From: Chloroflexota bacterium
GTDB lineage: Bacteria > Chloroflexota > Anaerolineae > 4572-78 > J111
Direction of reading: 5' to 3'
Assembly (NCBI GenBank): GCA_016860845.1
Contig: BOKF01000005.1
Coordinates: 271,177 to 335,176 of the forward strand
Length of the DNA stretch: 64,000 nt
Shown here: positions 1-8,757 of the stretch, piece after piece
Layout of the letters: each line of letters starts with the position of its first letter
How positions within the stretch are numbered: the first letter of the stretch is position 1
Translations under genes and position numbers: made by a program
Notes under the pieces: generated by a model
Database searches by the model: none
Seen by the model: only the letters and a program-made list of their open reading frames with translations
What the model was told of the DNA's origin: nothing

Positions 1-202
1 TTCCTGCCCTCTTCAGAGTCGGTGTTCACCCCAATCGCCTGGTAATCTTCCTCGATTCATAACCCCAACTCCGCCAACTAGGGAGAGTAAATTTGCTCAT
101 AAGCCTACCTATAATAATCTGGCAATGTCGTAAAGATTTGATTGTAAGCGAGTAGGATTGTTTTCCGATTCGGCCCGTTTAACGAGAATTGTTCTACCCA
201 AG

Positions 203-232
203 TTGACTATTCTGGAATTTCCATAGTAGAAT
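203..232 (+). promoter_or_regulatory. candidate sigma-70-type promoter for the PH-domain gene
   Basis: TTGACT (203-208) and TAGAAT (227-232) are separated by 18 bp and lie about 130 bp upstream of the PH-domain start. Each hexamer differs from consensus at one position. The rest of the first 364 bases holds no gene I can support. Confidence 0.45.
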
Positions 233-364
233 TAAGTCCTGGCAGTGAGGGGAGCCATTAATCGTTTCCACTACCGGCGCAAAAGCACGGCAGCGTGCAG
301 AGGGCCGGTATTCTTTACCTAATACAAGGCTAAAATCATTCATACTAGTAGGAGAAAACGATTT

Positions 365-976
365 ATGTTCAAAAAGCTTGCTTCCGATGCGCTTGGCCTG
401 AGTGATATTGGTGCGGTGATCAGGCCGCAGGATTACGACAAGGTCGAGTCCGATGATTACGTCATGCACGAGGACGGAGAAAAAATCTTCTTCCTGATCA
501 AATCCAAGTCAGATGAGTACTGCTTTACCAACAAAGCCCTGATCCACGTTGATGGAACCTCAGCGATGAGCAAAAAACGCACGCTCAGACGCCTTGATTA
601 CCACCACCACGTCATCGAGGATGTCGCCCTGGAAACCGCCGGTACGATGGATATGGACATCGAGATTAAGTTTAGTATGGGCGAACATGCCTATTCCATT
701 GACGTGAACAAAAAGCATATGGAAGAACTCAAAGACCTGTACAAGGCCCTGATCAAAATTGGGTCACTCCAGCGAGAAAATGCGAAACTTCTGCAATATG
801 CTCAGGACAGCCTGGAGACGGCCTCAAACTCCCTCGGCCGTTCTTCCAGTTCAACCACCCTCGAAGAACAATTCAAAGCCATCAATCAATATGCCTTCGC
901 CTGGCTGAAGCAGGCCCACGACACCTACATGCTCAAAGATTTTGGCGCGGTTTTTGAAAAATTCATCAAAAACTAA
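365..976 (+). CDS. PH domain-containing protein (YvbH/bPH_1 family)
   Basis: This 203-residue cytoplasmic protein resembles the bacterial PH-domain family typified by YvbH: an N-terminal pleckstrin-homology-like beta domain (about residues 1-130, with the family-typical stretches DYDKVESDDYVMHEDGEKI and YCFTNKALIHVDGTSAMSKK) followed by a helical extension (about 130-203). The biological role of the family is not established. The start is supported by AGGAGA at 350-355, nine bases before the ATG. It stands alone, with a convergent gene downstream and a perfect hairpin between them. There is no signal peptide or membrane segment. Family assignment is from recognition of these motifs and is fairly secure; any function is not. 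Confidence 0.85.
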   Translation: MFKKLASDALGLSDIGAVIRPQDYDKVESDDYVMHEDGEKIFFLIKSKSDEYCFTNKALIHVDGTSAMSKKRTLRRLDYHHHVIEDVALETAGTMDMDIEIKFSMGEHAYSIDVNKKHMEELKDLYKALIKIGSLQRENAKLLQYAQDSLETASNSLGRSSSSTTLEEQFKAINQYAFAWLKQAHDTYMLKDFGAVFEKFIKN

Positions 977-1009
977 GCTAATTTATACTCGCAGCACCAC
1001 ATTCCTACA

Positions 1010-1038
1010 CTCGTTCCCAAACTCAGTTTGGGAACGAG
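1010..1038. terminator. perfect 13-bp inverted repeat between convergent genes
   Basis: CTCGTTCCCAAAC (1010-1022) pairs with GTTTGGGAACGAG (1026-1038) around a 3-nt loop. It lies between the PH-domain gene and the convergent CMD-like gene, so it could end transcription from both sides. There is no T-run, and this type of palindrome is also common as a dispersed intergenic repeat. Confidence 0.5.
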
Positions 1039-1043
1039 AATGG

Positions 1044-1475
1044 TCAGGCCTCTGCTTCGGCAATCCCCTGGATAATTTGCGCGCCCAGATTTGCGGCGGG
1101 CAGACCGCGAAATAGAAAAGCCAGGTTCACCACGGCGCTCAACTCCTCCCAGGTTGCTCCGGCCCGGCGAGCGGCAATAGCGTGCAGGCGCGCGGCGTCG
1201 GCCAGCGTCATAAGCAGCATCCCAAACAGCATCAATTGAGCCGTCTTGGTATCAAAACAGGGGGGATACATCGCTTTCAGGCGGATGGCTTCCTGCATGG
1301 TCAGCAGTTCTGGGTCCAACCGGGCCAGTAAATCGGTCCGGGCTTGAATCCGGGGAGGGACAAAGCCGATCAGGTCAGTGTAGACCTGGCGCAGTGCCTC
1401 GACTTCCGTTTCATCCATCTGCAATGGGGGGAGACTCGCGCTCCACGGCGCGTGATCGGGGTCAGTTTGACTCAT
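1044..1475 (-). CDS. carboxymuconolactone decarboxylase-like (AhpD/CMD fold) protein
   Basis: This is a 143-residue all-alpha protein. Its C-terminal half (LMTLADAARLHAIAARRAGA, then the AAVNLAF-type helix and an RGLPAANLG tail) matches the carboxymuconolactone decarboxylase/AhpD fold used by peroxidase-like and ring-cleavage enzymes. The usual CxxC redox pair is absent: a single Cys lies in PPCFDTK, so an AhpD-type disulfide reductase role is unlikely. I chose the internal ATG at 1475 because AAGGTG precedes it by about 6 nt; the longer frame to 1586 has no good ribosome site. It is divergent from the meta-cleavage operon, which suggests, but does not prove, an accessory role in aromatic breakdown. 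Confidence 0.65.
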   Translation of the reverse strand: MSQTDPDHAPWSASLPPLQMDETEVEALRQVYTDLIGFVPPRIQARTDLLARLDPELLTMQEAIRLKAMYPPCFDTKTAQLMLFGMLLMTLADAARLHAIAARRAGATWEELSAVVNLAFLFRGLPAANLGAQIIQGIAEAEA

Positions 1476-1667
1476 AGCTTTCACCTTTGATTTTAGCTGC
1501 TCAGGGGCATCGCCCCGTTTGGGTTGAGCAGTGATCTTTGATCTTAACGATGCTTTAAGTATCATCGAAAGGCCTGTTCTTATCAAGGGAACTGTTCGGT
1601 TATTCCGAATTTAAAGGAGACTTTTTCAGAATACGCCCCGGATTTTCAGCATATACGAACAAGATGG

Positions 1668-1695
1668 TTGGCAAGTTGTCACGGGCCTGTATAAT
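1668..1695 (+). promoter_or_regulatory. candidate promoter for the meta-cleavage operon
   Basis: TTGGCA (1668-1673) and a perfect TATAAT (1690-1695) are 16 bp apart and read toward the dioxygenase gene, leaving a leader of about 155 nt that contains the hairpin repeat at 1762-1832. The rest of the 1476-1856 gap shows nothing else I can name; an IclR operator is expected near here but no clear palindrome stands out. Confidence 0.5.
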
Positions 1696-1761
1696 AGAAG
1701 TGTCAACAAGTCTTAGGCAAACCACGAACGCCACCTCCACCGTCGCTGCAAGTAACGAAAT

Positions 1762-1832
1762 AAGGTAGAAAAGTAGCAGGGTAGCAAGCGTGAATAATTT
1801 CCCCGTCTGCCGCCTACTGACTACCGTCTACT
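1762..1832. repeat. intergenic heptamer-type hairpin repeat, family A copy 1
   Basis: The left arm contains GTAGCAGGGTAGCAAG and the right arm contains GTCTGCC, GCCTACT, GACTACC and GTCTACT in ~7-nt steps; the arms are imperfect reverse complements. The element ends about 20 nt before the dioxygenase ATG. The same left-arm words recur at 5580, 35396 and 44441. Confidence 0.7.
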
Positions 1833-1856
1833 GGTTTCAAAGTCCAAGGGGGGACC

Positions 1857-2837
1857 ATGAATACAGACCTTGCTCAGTTGGTCAGTATTGCGCTCTATTC
1901 GCCCAGGCCCGCCGAGTCGGTTGCCTTCTTCCACGATTTGCTTGGGATGGAGATTAGCCACCGCGAGGGGCAGTCGGTTTATCTGCGGGCTTACGAAGAT
2001 TTTTACCAGTACACGCTCAAAATCACCGAAGCGGCCCAACCCGGCCTGGAAGAGGTTACCTGGCGCGCCTGCTCCCCGGCCGCGCTGGAACGGCGGGTCC
2101 AGGCCATCAAAGCCACTGAACTGGGCCTCGGCTGGACGGATCAGGATTACGCTCACGGTTCGGCTTATAAGTTCCGCACCCCCGATGGGCACCCCATGAA
2201 GATATTGTGGGAACTCGATTATTTTCAAGCCTCTCCTGAATTAAAATGTAAGCTGCGCAACCGCCCCTCCCGGCGGCCTCTGCGCGGCGTGCCGGTGCGC
2301 CGGATTGACCATGTGAATCTGATGGTCAGTGATGTGCCGCTGAATCGCCGCTTCATGACTGAGGCGCTTGATTTTCGAGTGCGCGAGCAAAAGATCGGCG
2401 ACGGCGGGACAGAAGTAGGGGCATGGTTGAGCGTGAGCGCCCTGGTCCATGAACTGGCCTTGATGCGCGATGCGACCGGCTCACGCGGCCGGTTTCATCA
2501 CGTCGCCTACTGGTACGGCGTCCCCCAGCACCTGCTCGATATCGCCGATATTTTCAGCGAGTATGATGTGCGGATCGAGGCCGGTCCAGCCAAGCACGGC
2601 ACGACCCAGGCCTACTTTTTGTACTGCTTTGAACCGGGCGGCAACCGTATCGAACTGTTTGGCGACACCGGCTATTTGATTTTTGACCCGGATTGGCAGA
2701 CCGTGGTCTGGGACGTCGCCAACGAAGTGGACTTGGAGAAGAGCAGTATCTGGTATGGCGGCCAGTTACCCAGGACCTTTTATCGCTACGGCACGCCGGT
2801 GGTGCCGGGCCACAGCCTGGCGGAGATTGGCCGCTGA
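1857..2837 (+). CDS. extradiol ring-cleavage dioxygenase (catechol 2,3-dioxygenase-like)
   Basis: This enzyme would open a catechol ring next to the diol, using Fe(II) and O2, to give a 2-hydroxymuconic semialdehyde-type product. It has two vicinal-oxygen-chelate (VOC) modules in 326 residues. The metal ligands of the XylE class are visible: His152 (in RIDHVNL), His214 or His215 (in GRFHHVAYW) and Glu266 (in GNRIELFG); His247 in KHGTT matches the second-sphere His of XylE. Length fits catechol 2,3-dioxygenases (about 307-330). It is the first gene of the operon with the IclR, aldehyde dehydrogenase, aldolase, hydrolase and hydratase genes. The exact substrate (catechol, alkylcatechol or 2,3-dihydroxyphenylpropionate) cannot be read from sequence. 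Confidence 0.88.
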   Translation: MNTDLAQLVSIALYSPRPAESVAFFHDLLGMEISHREGQSVYLRAYEDFYQYTLKITEAAQPGLEEVTWRACSPAALERRVQAIKATELGLGWTDQDYAHGSAYKFRTPDGHPMKILWELDYFQASPELKCKLRNRPSRRPLRGVPVRRIDHVNLMVSDVPLNRRFMTEALDFRVREQKIGDGGTEVGAWLSVSALVHELALMRDATGSRGRFHHVAYWYGVPQHLLDIADIFSEYDVRIEAGPAKHGTTQAYFLYCFEPGGNRIELFGDTGYLIFDPDWQTVVWDVANEVDLEKSSIWYGGQLPRTFYRYGTPVVPGHSLAEIGR

Positions 2838-2851
2838 GGTAGGCTTGTACC

Positions 2852-3655
2852 ATGGGGACAAACATGTTAAGCACCGTCCAAAAAGCTGGCCAGGTTCTAG
2901 ATCTATTTGACCGCGAAAGTGCGGAGTGGGGCGTCAGCGAAGTGGCGGCTTCGCTCAAAATTCCCAAATCGAGCGCCCATGCCCTGCTGGCGACGTTAAC
3001 CCATCTTGGGTTACTGCGCCACACCGATGCGGGCCGTTACTGCCTGGGCTGGCGGCTGTTGACCTACAGCCAGATTCTGCTCGACAGTACCGAGTTCAGG
3101 CTTGAAGCACGCCAGGCCATGGAACAGTTAGAGGCGAAGTACCGCGAAACCATTCACCTGGCTGTGCTCGATGGCAACATGGTGCTGTATGCCGACAAGC
3201 TGCAAGGCCACCAGGCGGTCAGGGTAGACATTACCGGCCTGGGAGCCAGGCTGCCGGCTCATGGCAGCGCCGTGGGGAAGGTGCTGCTAGCGCACTGCGC
3301 CTGGACGCGGGTGCTCCAAATTGTCGAAGAGCAAGGCCTGGCGGCCTTCACCAGCCAAACCATTACCACCATTGCTAAACTGCAAAGCGAATTGGACCGG
3401 GTCCGCAAACAAGGGTATGCCTGCGACCTGGAAGAAGTGCTCCCCGACCTGTGCTGCGTCGCCGCTCCGATTCGAGATTACACCGGGCAGGTCATTGCCG
3501 CCATGAGTCTGGCCGCGCCGGCCTATCGCTTCCGGCGCAGTAGTGATGAGTACCGTGCGGCGATTATCAGCACCTGCCAGCAAGTCTCCAAAAACCTCGG
3601 CTACATTGAGTTGGCGAAAGAGAGGCGGAAAAGCTCGTATGGCAGCAGTCAGTAA
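2852..3655 (+). CDS. IclR-family transcriptional regulator
   Basis: This 267-residue protein has an N-terminal winged helix-turn-helix (about residues 8-65: a [11 protein letters not shown] start, then the [20 protein letters not shown] recognition region) and a C-terminal IclR effector-binding domain (about 80-255, with [17 protein letters not shown] and a conserved [22 protein letters not shown] segment). Members bind aromatic or carboxylic ligands and control catabolic operons. It sits inside the meta-cleavage operon, 14 bp after the dioxygenase and overlapping the next gene by 17 bp, so it probably autoregulates the operon. GAGGTAGG lies about 9 nt before the chosen ATG; a second ATG at 2864 is possible. 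Confidence 0.9.
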   Translation: MGTNMLSTVQKAGQVLDLFDRESAEWGVSEVAASLKIPKSSAHALLATLTHLGLLRHTDAGRYCLGWRLLTYSQILLDSTEFRLEARQAMEQLEAKYRETIHLAVLDGNMVLYADKLQGHQAVRVDITGLGARLPAHGSAVGKVLLAHCAWTRVLQIVEEQGLAAFTSQTITTIAKLQSELDRVRKQGYACDLEEVLPDLCCVAAPIRDYTGQVIAAMSLAAPAYRFRRSSDEYRAAIISTCQQVSKNLGYIELAKERRKSSYGSSQ

Positions 3656-4577
3656 CGGCCGGGTTAAAGTCGCCATCCTGGGATCGGGTAATATTGGGAC
3701 CGATTTGATGTATAAGCTGCTGAAGCAGCCAGGACCGATGGAACTGGCCCTGCTGGCCGGCATCGAGCCGGCTTCCGAGGGTTTGGCCCGCGCTCGCTCC
3801 CTGGGGATTGAGGCCAGCCACGAGGGCATCCAGGCCGTCCTGGCCAACCCTGAACTGAAGATAGTTTTCGACGCGACCAGCGCCTCGGCCCACGTGCGCC
3901 ATGCCAGAGCTTTGCGCGAGGCCGGGCGGATTGCCGTTGATCTGACCCCCGCCGCCCGCGGCCCTTATGTCATCCCCCCGGTGAATCTGACCGAACACAT
4001 GGACCAGCCGAATGTCAACCTGATTACCTGCGGCGGCCAGGCGACAATCCCCCTGGTTTATGCCGCCGGCCGAGTCGTGCCGCTGGCTTACGCCGAGATG
4101 GTCAGCACCGTGGCCAGTCGCTCCGCCGGCCCCGGCACCCGCCAGAATATTGACGAGTTTACCTTTACCACCGCTCGTGGATTGGAAGTCATTGGCGGCG
4201 CGCGGGAAGGCAAGGCCATCATTATCCTCAATCCGGCCGACCCGCCTATTTTGATGCGCAACACCGTCTACCTCATCCCGGCGGCCAGCGAGTTTGACGC
4301 AGCGGCCGTTTTTGACTCGGTGGCACAGATGGTGGTCGAAGTCCAGCAATACGTGCCGGGCTACCGGCTCAAAAACCCGCCCGTCCTCGACCAGCGCGAG
4401 ACCCCCGCCGGTCTCAAAACGGTCGTGGTGCTGCTGCTGGAAGTTGAAGGGGCCGGTGATTACCTGCCGCCCTACGCCGGCAACCTGGATATTATGACCG
4501 CTTCAGCCCGGCGGGTCGGCGAAATGATCGCGCAGCATTTATTGCAGCATGGCTCTGTCCCGGAGATGATCGCATGA
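3639..4577 (+). CDS. mhpF: acetaldehyde dehydrogenase (acylating)
   Basis: This enzyme oxidises acetaldehyde with CoA and NAD+ to acetyl-CoA, usually in a channelling complex with the aldolase encoded next. The 312-residue protein has an N-terminal Rossmann motif ([18 protein letters not shown]) and the catalytic Cys131 in [14 protein letters not shown], matching DmpF Cys132. The longer open frame from 3543 is rejected: [17 protein letters not shown] is the normal family start, and AGAGGCGG precedes this ATG. It overlaps the IclR gene by 17 bp and the aldolase gene by ATGA. Equivalent names are dmpF, xylQ and bphJ; mhpF is used generically. Confidence 0.93.
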   Translation: MAAVSNGRVKVAILGSGNIGTDLMYKLLKQPGPMELALLAGIEPASEGLARARSLGIEASHEGIQAVLANPELKIVFDATSASAHVRHARALREAGRIAVDLTPAARGPYVIPPVNLTEHMDQPNVNLITCGGQATIPLVYAAGRVVPLAYAEMVSTVASRSAGPGTRQNIDEFTFTTARGLEVIGGAREGKAIIILNPADPPILMRNTVYLIPAASEFDAAAVFDSVAQMVVEVQQYVPGYRLKNPPVLDQRETPAGLKTVVVLLLEVEGAGDYLPPYAGNLDIMTASARRVGEMIAQHLLQHGSVPEMIA

Positions 4578-5578
4578 CGCCCGTTCGCCTGACGGATACC
4601 ACCCTGCGCGATGGTTCCCACGCCATGCGGCACCAATTTACCCAGGCCCAGGTGCAGGCCATCGTCAAAACCCTGGATGAATCCGGCGTTTCGGTCATCG
4701 AAGTGACCCACGGCGACGGCCTGGCCGGTTCCTCCCTCCAATACGGGTTTTCCCGTGTTTCGGAGCTGGATTTGATCGAAGAGGCGCGCCGCACGGCCAA
4801 ACAGGCCAAAATTGCCGCCCTGCTGCTGCCCGGCATCGGCACCCGGCAGGAACTCAAGCAGGCGGTCGAGCGGGGGGTGCAGGTGGTCCGGATTGCCACC
4901 CAATGCACCGAGGCCGACATCTCGCAGCAGCACTTTGGCCTGGCTAAAGAGATGGGCCTGGAAACCGTTGGCTTTTTGATGATGGCCCACATGCGCCCGG
5001 CGGAGTTTCTGGCGGAGCAGGCCCGCTTAATGGAATCGTACGGCGCGGATTGTGTCTATATCGTTGACTCGGCCGGGGCCATGCTGCCCGCTGATGCGGC
5101 TACACGGGTTAAGGCGCTGAAAGAGGCGCTTTCGGTCCGGGTTGGCTTTCATGCCCACAACAACCTGGGCCTGGCCATCGGCAATACGCTGGCGGCGGTG
5201 GAGGCCGGCGCCGACCAGATTGACGGCACCCTGCGCGGGCTGGGCGCCGGAGCCGGCAACGCGGCCACCGAACTGCTGGCGGCCACGCTGGACAAACTGG
5301 GCCTGAATCCCAGCCTGAATGTTTTTGGCCTGATGGATGCGGCCGAGTTTGTGGTCGCCCCGATCATGCCCTTCCAGCCCATCCCCGACCGGGACTCGAT
5401 TGCCCTCGGCTATGCCGGCGTCTACTCTACCTTCCTGCTGCACGCCAAACGGCTGGGGGAGAAATATCACGTAGACCCGCGCGACATCCTGGTCGAACTG
5501 GGGCGGCGCAAGGCTGTCGCCGGTCAGGAGGACTGGATTCTTGATGTCACGCTCGAACTGGCGTCGAATCAAAAATAA
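4574..5578 (+). CDS. mhpE: 4-hydroxy-2-oxovalerate aldolase
   Basis: This metal-dependent aldolase splits 4-hydroxy-2-oxovalerate into pyruvate and acetaldehyde and passes the acetaldehyde to the dehydrogenase encoded just upstream (4-bp overlap). The 334-residue protein begins with the DRE-TIM-like signature [17 protein letters not shown] (Arg12, Asp13, His16) and has the second metal site HAHNN (His193, His195), matching DmpG Arg17, Asp18, His21, His200 and His202. The C-terminal segment carries the [14 protein letters not shown] stretch typical of the dehydrogenase-communicating domain. Length matches DmpG/MhpE. Confidence 0.94.
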   Translation: MTPVRLTDTTLRDGSHAMRHQFTQAQVQAIVKTLDESGVSVIEVTHGDGLAGSSLQYGFSRVSELDLIEEARRTAKQAKIAALLLPGIGTRQELKQAVERGVQVVRIATQCTEADISQQHFGLAKEMGLETVGFLMMAHMRPAEFLAEQARLMESYGADCVYIVDSAGAMLPADAATRVKALKEALSVRVGFHAHNNLGLAIGNTLAAVEAGADQIDGTLRGLGAGAGNAATELLAATLDKLGLNPSLNVFGLMDAAEFVVAPIMPFQPIPDRDSIALGYAGVYSTFLLHAKRLGEKYHVDPRDILVELGRRKAVAGQEDWILDVTLELASNQK

Positions 5579-5579
5579 A

Positions 5580-5646
5580 GGTAGCAGGGTAGCAAGTAGC
5601 AGGTTCGTCATTTGCCCTGTTTACTGTCTACCGTCTACCGTCTACC
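5580..5646. repeat. intergenic heptamer-type hairpin repeat, family A copy 2
   Basis: GTAGCAGGGTAGCAAGTAGC on the left and three exact GTCTACC heptamers on the right (ending at 5646) form an imperfect hairpin. It fills almost the whole gap between the aldolase and hydrolase genes and ends 5-6 nt before the GAGGAG ribosome site. Confidence 0.75.
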
Positions 5647-5667
5647 ATTTTCGAGGAGATAGTTCGT

Positions 5668-6525
5668 ATGGCTGCTGAAAACAAGACTGCCACCATTAAA
5701 ACTGCCGGCGGGGCCACGTTTCTCAATCGCGCCGGGGCCGGAAAAGATGAGGCCGTCCTTTTCCTGCATGGCTCCGGTCCCGGGGCGACTGGCTGGTCGA
5801 ACTGGCAGTATGCTTTACCTGCCTTGGGCGAGCATTTCGACTGCCTGGCCCCCGACTTGATCGGCTTCGGTGAAAGTGACCACCCCAACCCGCCGCCCAC
5901 CCGCATCCAGGAGTGGATGCGCCGCTGGGTTGACCAGCAGTTGGCCCTGCTGGATGAATTAAAGTTGGACAAGGTTCACCTCGTTGGCAATTCTATGGGC
6001 GGGGCCATTGCCCTGCCGCTGTTGCTGGCCGCACCGCAGCGCTTTGATAAGGTGGTGCTGATGGGCGCCATTGGCGCACCCTGCCGCCTGACCCCTGGCC
6101 TGGACCGGCTGTGGGGTTTTTATAACGATCCTTCGCCCCGGACCATGGCCCAGGTTATCACCTGGTTTGTCCACGATGTTGGCATCGTTAGCAGCCGCCT
6201 CGAAGCGATTGCCCAGGCGCGCTTTGAAGCGGCCATGCAGCCTGAGGTCCGCCGTTCCTTTGAAGCTATGTTCCCCGCGCCCCGCCAAAAAGTTCTGGAC
6301 GAACTGGTTGTGCCTGACCTCGCCCTGAGCCGTATGCACCAGCCCATGCTGCTGGTGCATGGGCGCGATGATGCCATTGTTTCCCTGGAAACCAGTCTTT
6401 ATCTGGCGCAGCGCCTGCCTAACGTCCAGCTTCACGTTTACGGCCAGTGCAGCCACTGGGTCCAGGTTGAACGCAGCCAAAGCTTCCACCGGCTCTTGCT
6501 GGACTTTTTTACCGGGCAAATGTAG
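5668..6525 (+). CDS. alpha/beta hydrolase, 2-hydroxymuconic semialdehyde hydrolase-like
   Basis: This C-C bond hydrolase would cleave the ring-fission product to 2-hydroxypenta-2,4-dienoate plus an acid. The 285-residue single-domain protein shows the oxyanion-hole motif FLHGSGPGATGWSNW, the nucleophile elbow GNSMGG (Ser109), the acid in HGRDD (Asp234 or Asp235) and His263 in CSHWVQVE. HGSGPGA and SHWVQ are typical of DmpD/XylF/BphD/MhpC. GAGGAG precedes the ATG. It is 31 bp upstream of the hydratase, the next enzyme of the pathway. Other alpha/beta hydrolases share the fold, but context makes the meta-cleavage role most likely. Confidence 0.87.
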   Translation: MAAENKTATIKTAGGATFLNRAGAGKDEAVLFLHGSGPGATGWSNWQYALPALGEHFDCLAPDLIGFGESDHPNPPPTRIQEWMRRWVDQQLALLDELKLDKVHLVGNSMGGAIALPLLLAAPQRFDKVVLMGAIGAPCRLTPGLDRLWGFYNDPSPRTMAQVITWFVHDVGIVSSRLEAIAQARFEAAMQPEVRRSFEAMFPAPRQKVLDELVVPDLALSRMHQPMLLVHGRDDAIVSLETSLYLAQRLPNVQLHVYGQCSHWVQVERSQSFHRLLLDFFTGQM

Positions 6526-6555
6526 TCGCAGCGGCCGGAGAGAGGAAAACAGCTT

Positions 6556-7347
6556 ATGTCAAAGCCATCTCTAGAAACGCTGGCCCACATGCTCAACGAT
6601 GCCTGGGAAAAACACGCCCCTATCCCACCCTTGAGCGAGAGCATCGGCCTGGCGAGTGTAGAAGAGGCGTATGCCATTCAAACACGGTGGACCGAACTGC
6701 GTTTGGCCCATGGAGAAACGATCATGGGGCGTAAAATCGGCCTGACCAGCCCGGCGATCCAGCAGCAACTGAACGTCAACGAGCCGGATTACGGCGCGCT
6801 CTGGGGGTCGCGTTACTATGCTGTTCAGGGAGGACAGGTCGAGGTGTCGGCTGATACGTTCCTCCAGCCCCGCCTGGAAGGCGAGATCGCTTTTCTGTTG
6901 GGACAGAGGCTGCGCGGACCCGGCGTGACCTGGGACCAGGTTCTCGCCGCCACAGAAGCCCTGGCCCCGGCGGTGGAAATTATTGACAGCCGGATTGAGA
7001 ACTGGCGTATCAAGCTGATTGACACCGTGGCCGATAACGCCTCCTATGGCGGCTTTGCCGTTGGCCCGTGGAGCAAGCACCTGCTTGAGGTAGACCTGCG
7101 GCTGCTGGGCATGATCATCCAGCACAATGGTGAAACTGCCGCCGAGGGCATTGGGGCGGCGGCTCTGGGCCACCCGGCCAAATCTGTCGCCTGGCTGATT
7201 AACAAGCTGGCCGAGTTCGGCATTGGACTTGAGCCGGGGGATATCGTCATTTCGGGCGCGTTAGCTCGCGCCCTGCCAGCGGCAGCCGGCGATACGTTTA
7301 TCCTGGAGATGTTCGGCCAGCCGTCTTTGACGGTCAAGTTTACCTGA
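6556..7347 (+). CDS. mhpD: 2-oxopent-4-enoate (2-hydroxypenta-2,4-dienoate) hydratase
   Basis: This enzyme adds water to 2-hydroxypenta-2,4-dienoate to make 4-hydroxy-2-oxovalerate, the substrate of the aldolase upstream. The 263-residue protein has the family markers GRKIGLTSPAIQQQL, the metal-binding LEGEIAFLLG, VEIIDSRIENW and DNASYGGF. Length equals that of DmpE/XylJ/MhpD. It is the last recognised gene of the operon. No 2-hydroxymuconic semialdehyde dehydrogenase or tautomerase is present, so the window encodes only the hydrolytic branch. Confidence 0.9.
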   Translation: MSKPSLETLAHMLNDAWEKHAPIPPLSESIGLASVEEAYAIQTRWTELRLAHGETIMGRKIGLTSPAIQQQLNVNEPDYGALWGSRYYAVQGGQVEVSADTFLQPRLEGEIAFLLGQRLRGPGVTWDQVLAATEALAPAVEIIDSRIENWRIKLIDTVADNASYGGFAVGPWSKHLLEVDLRLLGMIIQHNGETAAEGIGAAALGHPAKSVAWLINKLAEFGIGLEPGDIVISGALARALPAAAGDTFILEMFGQPSLTVKFT

Positions 7348-7348
7348 T

Positions 7349-7444
7349 ATGCAATATCAGAAAGGCAAGATCGAGCTGGTCTGGCCCAAGGAATTTGCCA
7401 CGGCCGACTTTGTCTACCCGGCCCCAGCGTGGGGTGAAAGGTAA
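7349..7444 (+). CDS. 31-residue ORF, possible truncated gene start
   Basis: An ATG one base after the hydratase stop opens a 31-codon frame, MQYQKGKIELVWPKEFATAD and on to PAWGER. It has the look of a normal protein N-terminus (VWPKEFATADF) cut short, and lies just before the terminator and the recombinase gene. It could be a relic of a further pathway gene lost at a rearrangement junction, or chance. I do not recognise the parent family. Confidence 0.3.
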   Translation: MQYQKGKIELVWPKEFATADFVYPAPAWGER

Positions 7445-7517
7445 ACGCCGACTTTTCGACCTGCCGGACTCATTGACTCCGGTCAATTTCTTCGACTATG
7501 GTAACAGGGATTTAAAA

Positions 7518-7558
7518 ACAAACAAAGGGCTAATTTATTGGGTTAGCCCTTTGTTTGT
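7518..7558. terminator. bidirectional terminator, perfect 16-bp stem
   Basis: ACAAACAAAGGGCTAA (7518-7533) pairs perfectly with TTAGCCCTTTGTTTGT (7543-7558) around a 9-nt loop. It sits between the end of the meta-cleavage operon and the convergent recombinase gene, so it can serve both. The A/T-rich outer stem supplies U-rich 3' ends in each direction. Confidence 0.85.
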
Positions 7559-7566
7559 CATAAACT

Positions 7567-8649
7567 CTACGATTCTTCTGGGTTTGACCGCCGGGACATA
7601 GCCTGGACGCTGGCCGCGATTTCATCCACTTTGATTTTGGTGTAAACGCGAGTGGTCTTTGGATCTTGATGGCCCAGAGCTTCCTGAACCAGGGCCAGGT
7701 TGCCGGTGAACTCTAACAGGCCATTGGCAAAATAGTGTCGCAGCGAGTGGGGGGAGAGGTTAAAGCGCCGGGCGATGTCGGCTTGCTCTGATAACTGCTC
7801 AATCAGGTACTGCACCGAGCGGGTGGTCAAGGGGAACCGCGCGGCTGGCTTAACCGACCGATCGTGCCGGCAGAACAGCGGGTGGACAGCCAACTGGACC
7901 ATCAAAGATTCATCTTGGCGCTGCGCCAGATAACTTTGGATGGCGGACCAGGCCTCGTCATCAAAAGCCACAAATCGCGTCTTGCGGCCCTTGCCGGTGA
8001 CCCAGGCGCCCTGGCGGGCGTCATCCAGGTCGCCGCGCTTCAAACTGACCAGCTCGCCCACCCGCATGCCCGATGATTTGAGGGCCAGGATGATGGCCAA
8101 ATTTCGCTGCCAGACCAGTGTTAAGCGGTGGCGGGAGGCTGGCGGTGTGTCCGCTTCAATGGCCGGGGGAACGTGAGCGGCGCTGACCAGGGCTTCCACA
8201 ATTTCCTGGCTCGGAATCTTTTGGGCAATGGGCCGGCTTTTGACCCGGGTGGCCTGAGCCAGTTCTTCCTTGATCCGGTTATACTCGGCGTAATCAAAAG
8301 CGGGCAGCCGTTTGCGCAGCACCAAAAAGCGGACGAAGCGTGTTACCGTCAGCATATAAAGCGCCCGGGTGCTTTCGGCCAGCGGAGCCGGGGCGGCAAA
8401 TTCATTTCTTTGATAGGTCTGCTTGAGCAGCCAGGTTGGTAGCTCCTGGAGCATCTCCGGGGTCAGGTCACTGATCGGGCGCTCGGCTGACCACGCCTGG
8501 GTTTCCGCCAGATAAGCTTTAAATTGGATTAATCCCTGGCCATAAGTGCGCGTTGTATGCTGTGACTGCCCCCCGCCCGCGGTTCTAAGAAAAACTGCGG
8601 ATTCGCTGTCAAAGGTGGGGAGAGAATCAGAGTTATTTGCCGTGCTCAT
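7567..8649 (-). CDS. tyrosine recombinase (XerC/D-like integrase)
   Basis: This 360-residue site-specific recombinase has an N-terminal SAM-like DNA-binding domain (about residues 15-120) and a C-terminal catalytic domain with all the expected residues: Arg in SSGMRVGELVSL, Lys in VTGKGRKTRFVAF, the His-x-x-Arg box SPHSLRHYFA, His in LGHQDPKTT and the nucleophile Tyr in TRVYTKIK. I placed the start at 8649, where GGAG lies about 8 nt upstream; the longer frame to 8703 runs through the likely promoter. It could be a chromosome-dimer XerC/D homologue or the integrase of a mobile element. No attachment-site duplication was seen in the window, but its place at the edge of the eCIS locus is suggestive. 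Confidence 0.9.
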   Translation of the reverse strand: MSTANNSDSLPTFDSESAVFLRTAGGGQSQHTTRTYGQGLIQFKAYLAETQAWSAERPISDLTPEMLQELPTWLLKQTYQRNEFAAPAPLAESTRALYMLTVTRFVRFLVLRKRLPAFDYAEYNRIKEELAQATRVKSRPIAQKIPSQEIVEALVSAAHVPPAIEADTPPASRHRLTLVWQRNLAIILALKSSGMRVGELVSLKRGDLDDARQGAWVTGKGRKTRFVAFDDEAWSAIQSYLAQRQDESLMVQLAVHPLFCRHDRSVKPAARFPLTTRSVQYLIEQLSEQADIARRFNLSPHSLRHYFANGLLEFTGNLALVQEALGHQDPKTTRVYTKIKVDEIAASVQAMSRRSNPEES

Positions 8650-8701
8650 AGCTTTGCTCCAAACCGTAAAAGGCCGACTCGGTGAGGCTCGTAATAACTT
8701 C

Positions 8702-8731
8702 ATTATAGCACAAATGTGCGAGAAGGGGCAA
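8702..8731 (-). promoter_or_regulatory. promoter of the recombinase gene
   Basis: On the minus strand TTGCCC (8731-8726) and an extended -10, TGCTATAAT (perfect TATAAT at 8707-8702), are 18 bp apart. Transcription would start about 45 nt upstream of the recombinase ATG at 8649. Confidence 0.55.
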
Positions 8732-8757
8732 GTAAGCGAGGCTAACTTTACATAATA

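Noticed and set aside
110..115. TATAAT near the window start as a promoter
   Set aside because: No matching -35 lies at 15-19 bp upstream, and a better promoter pair exists at 203-232.
194..469. 91-codon minus-strand frame over the PH-domain start
   Set aside because: It overlaps a well-supported gene and its promoter, with no recognisable protein features.
1044..1475. AhpD-type alkylhydroperoxidase
   Set aside because: The CxxC motif needed for that activity is missing, so only the broader CMD-like fold is claimed.
5580..5646. CRISPR-like tandem repeats
   Set aside because: Units of 7 nt without spacers and with reverse-complement arms are hairpins, not CRISPR; no array or cas gene is present anywhere in the window.
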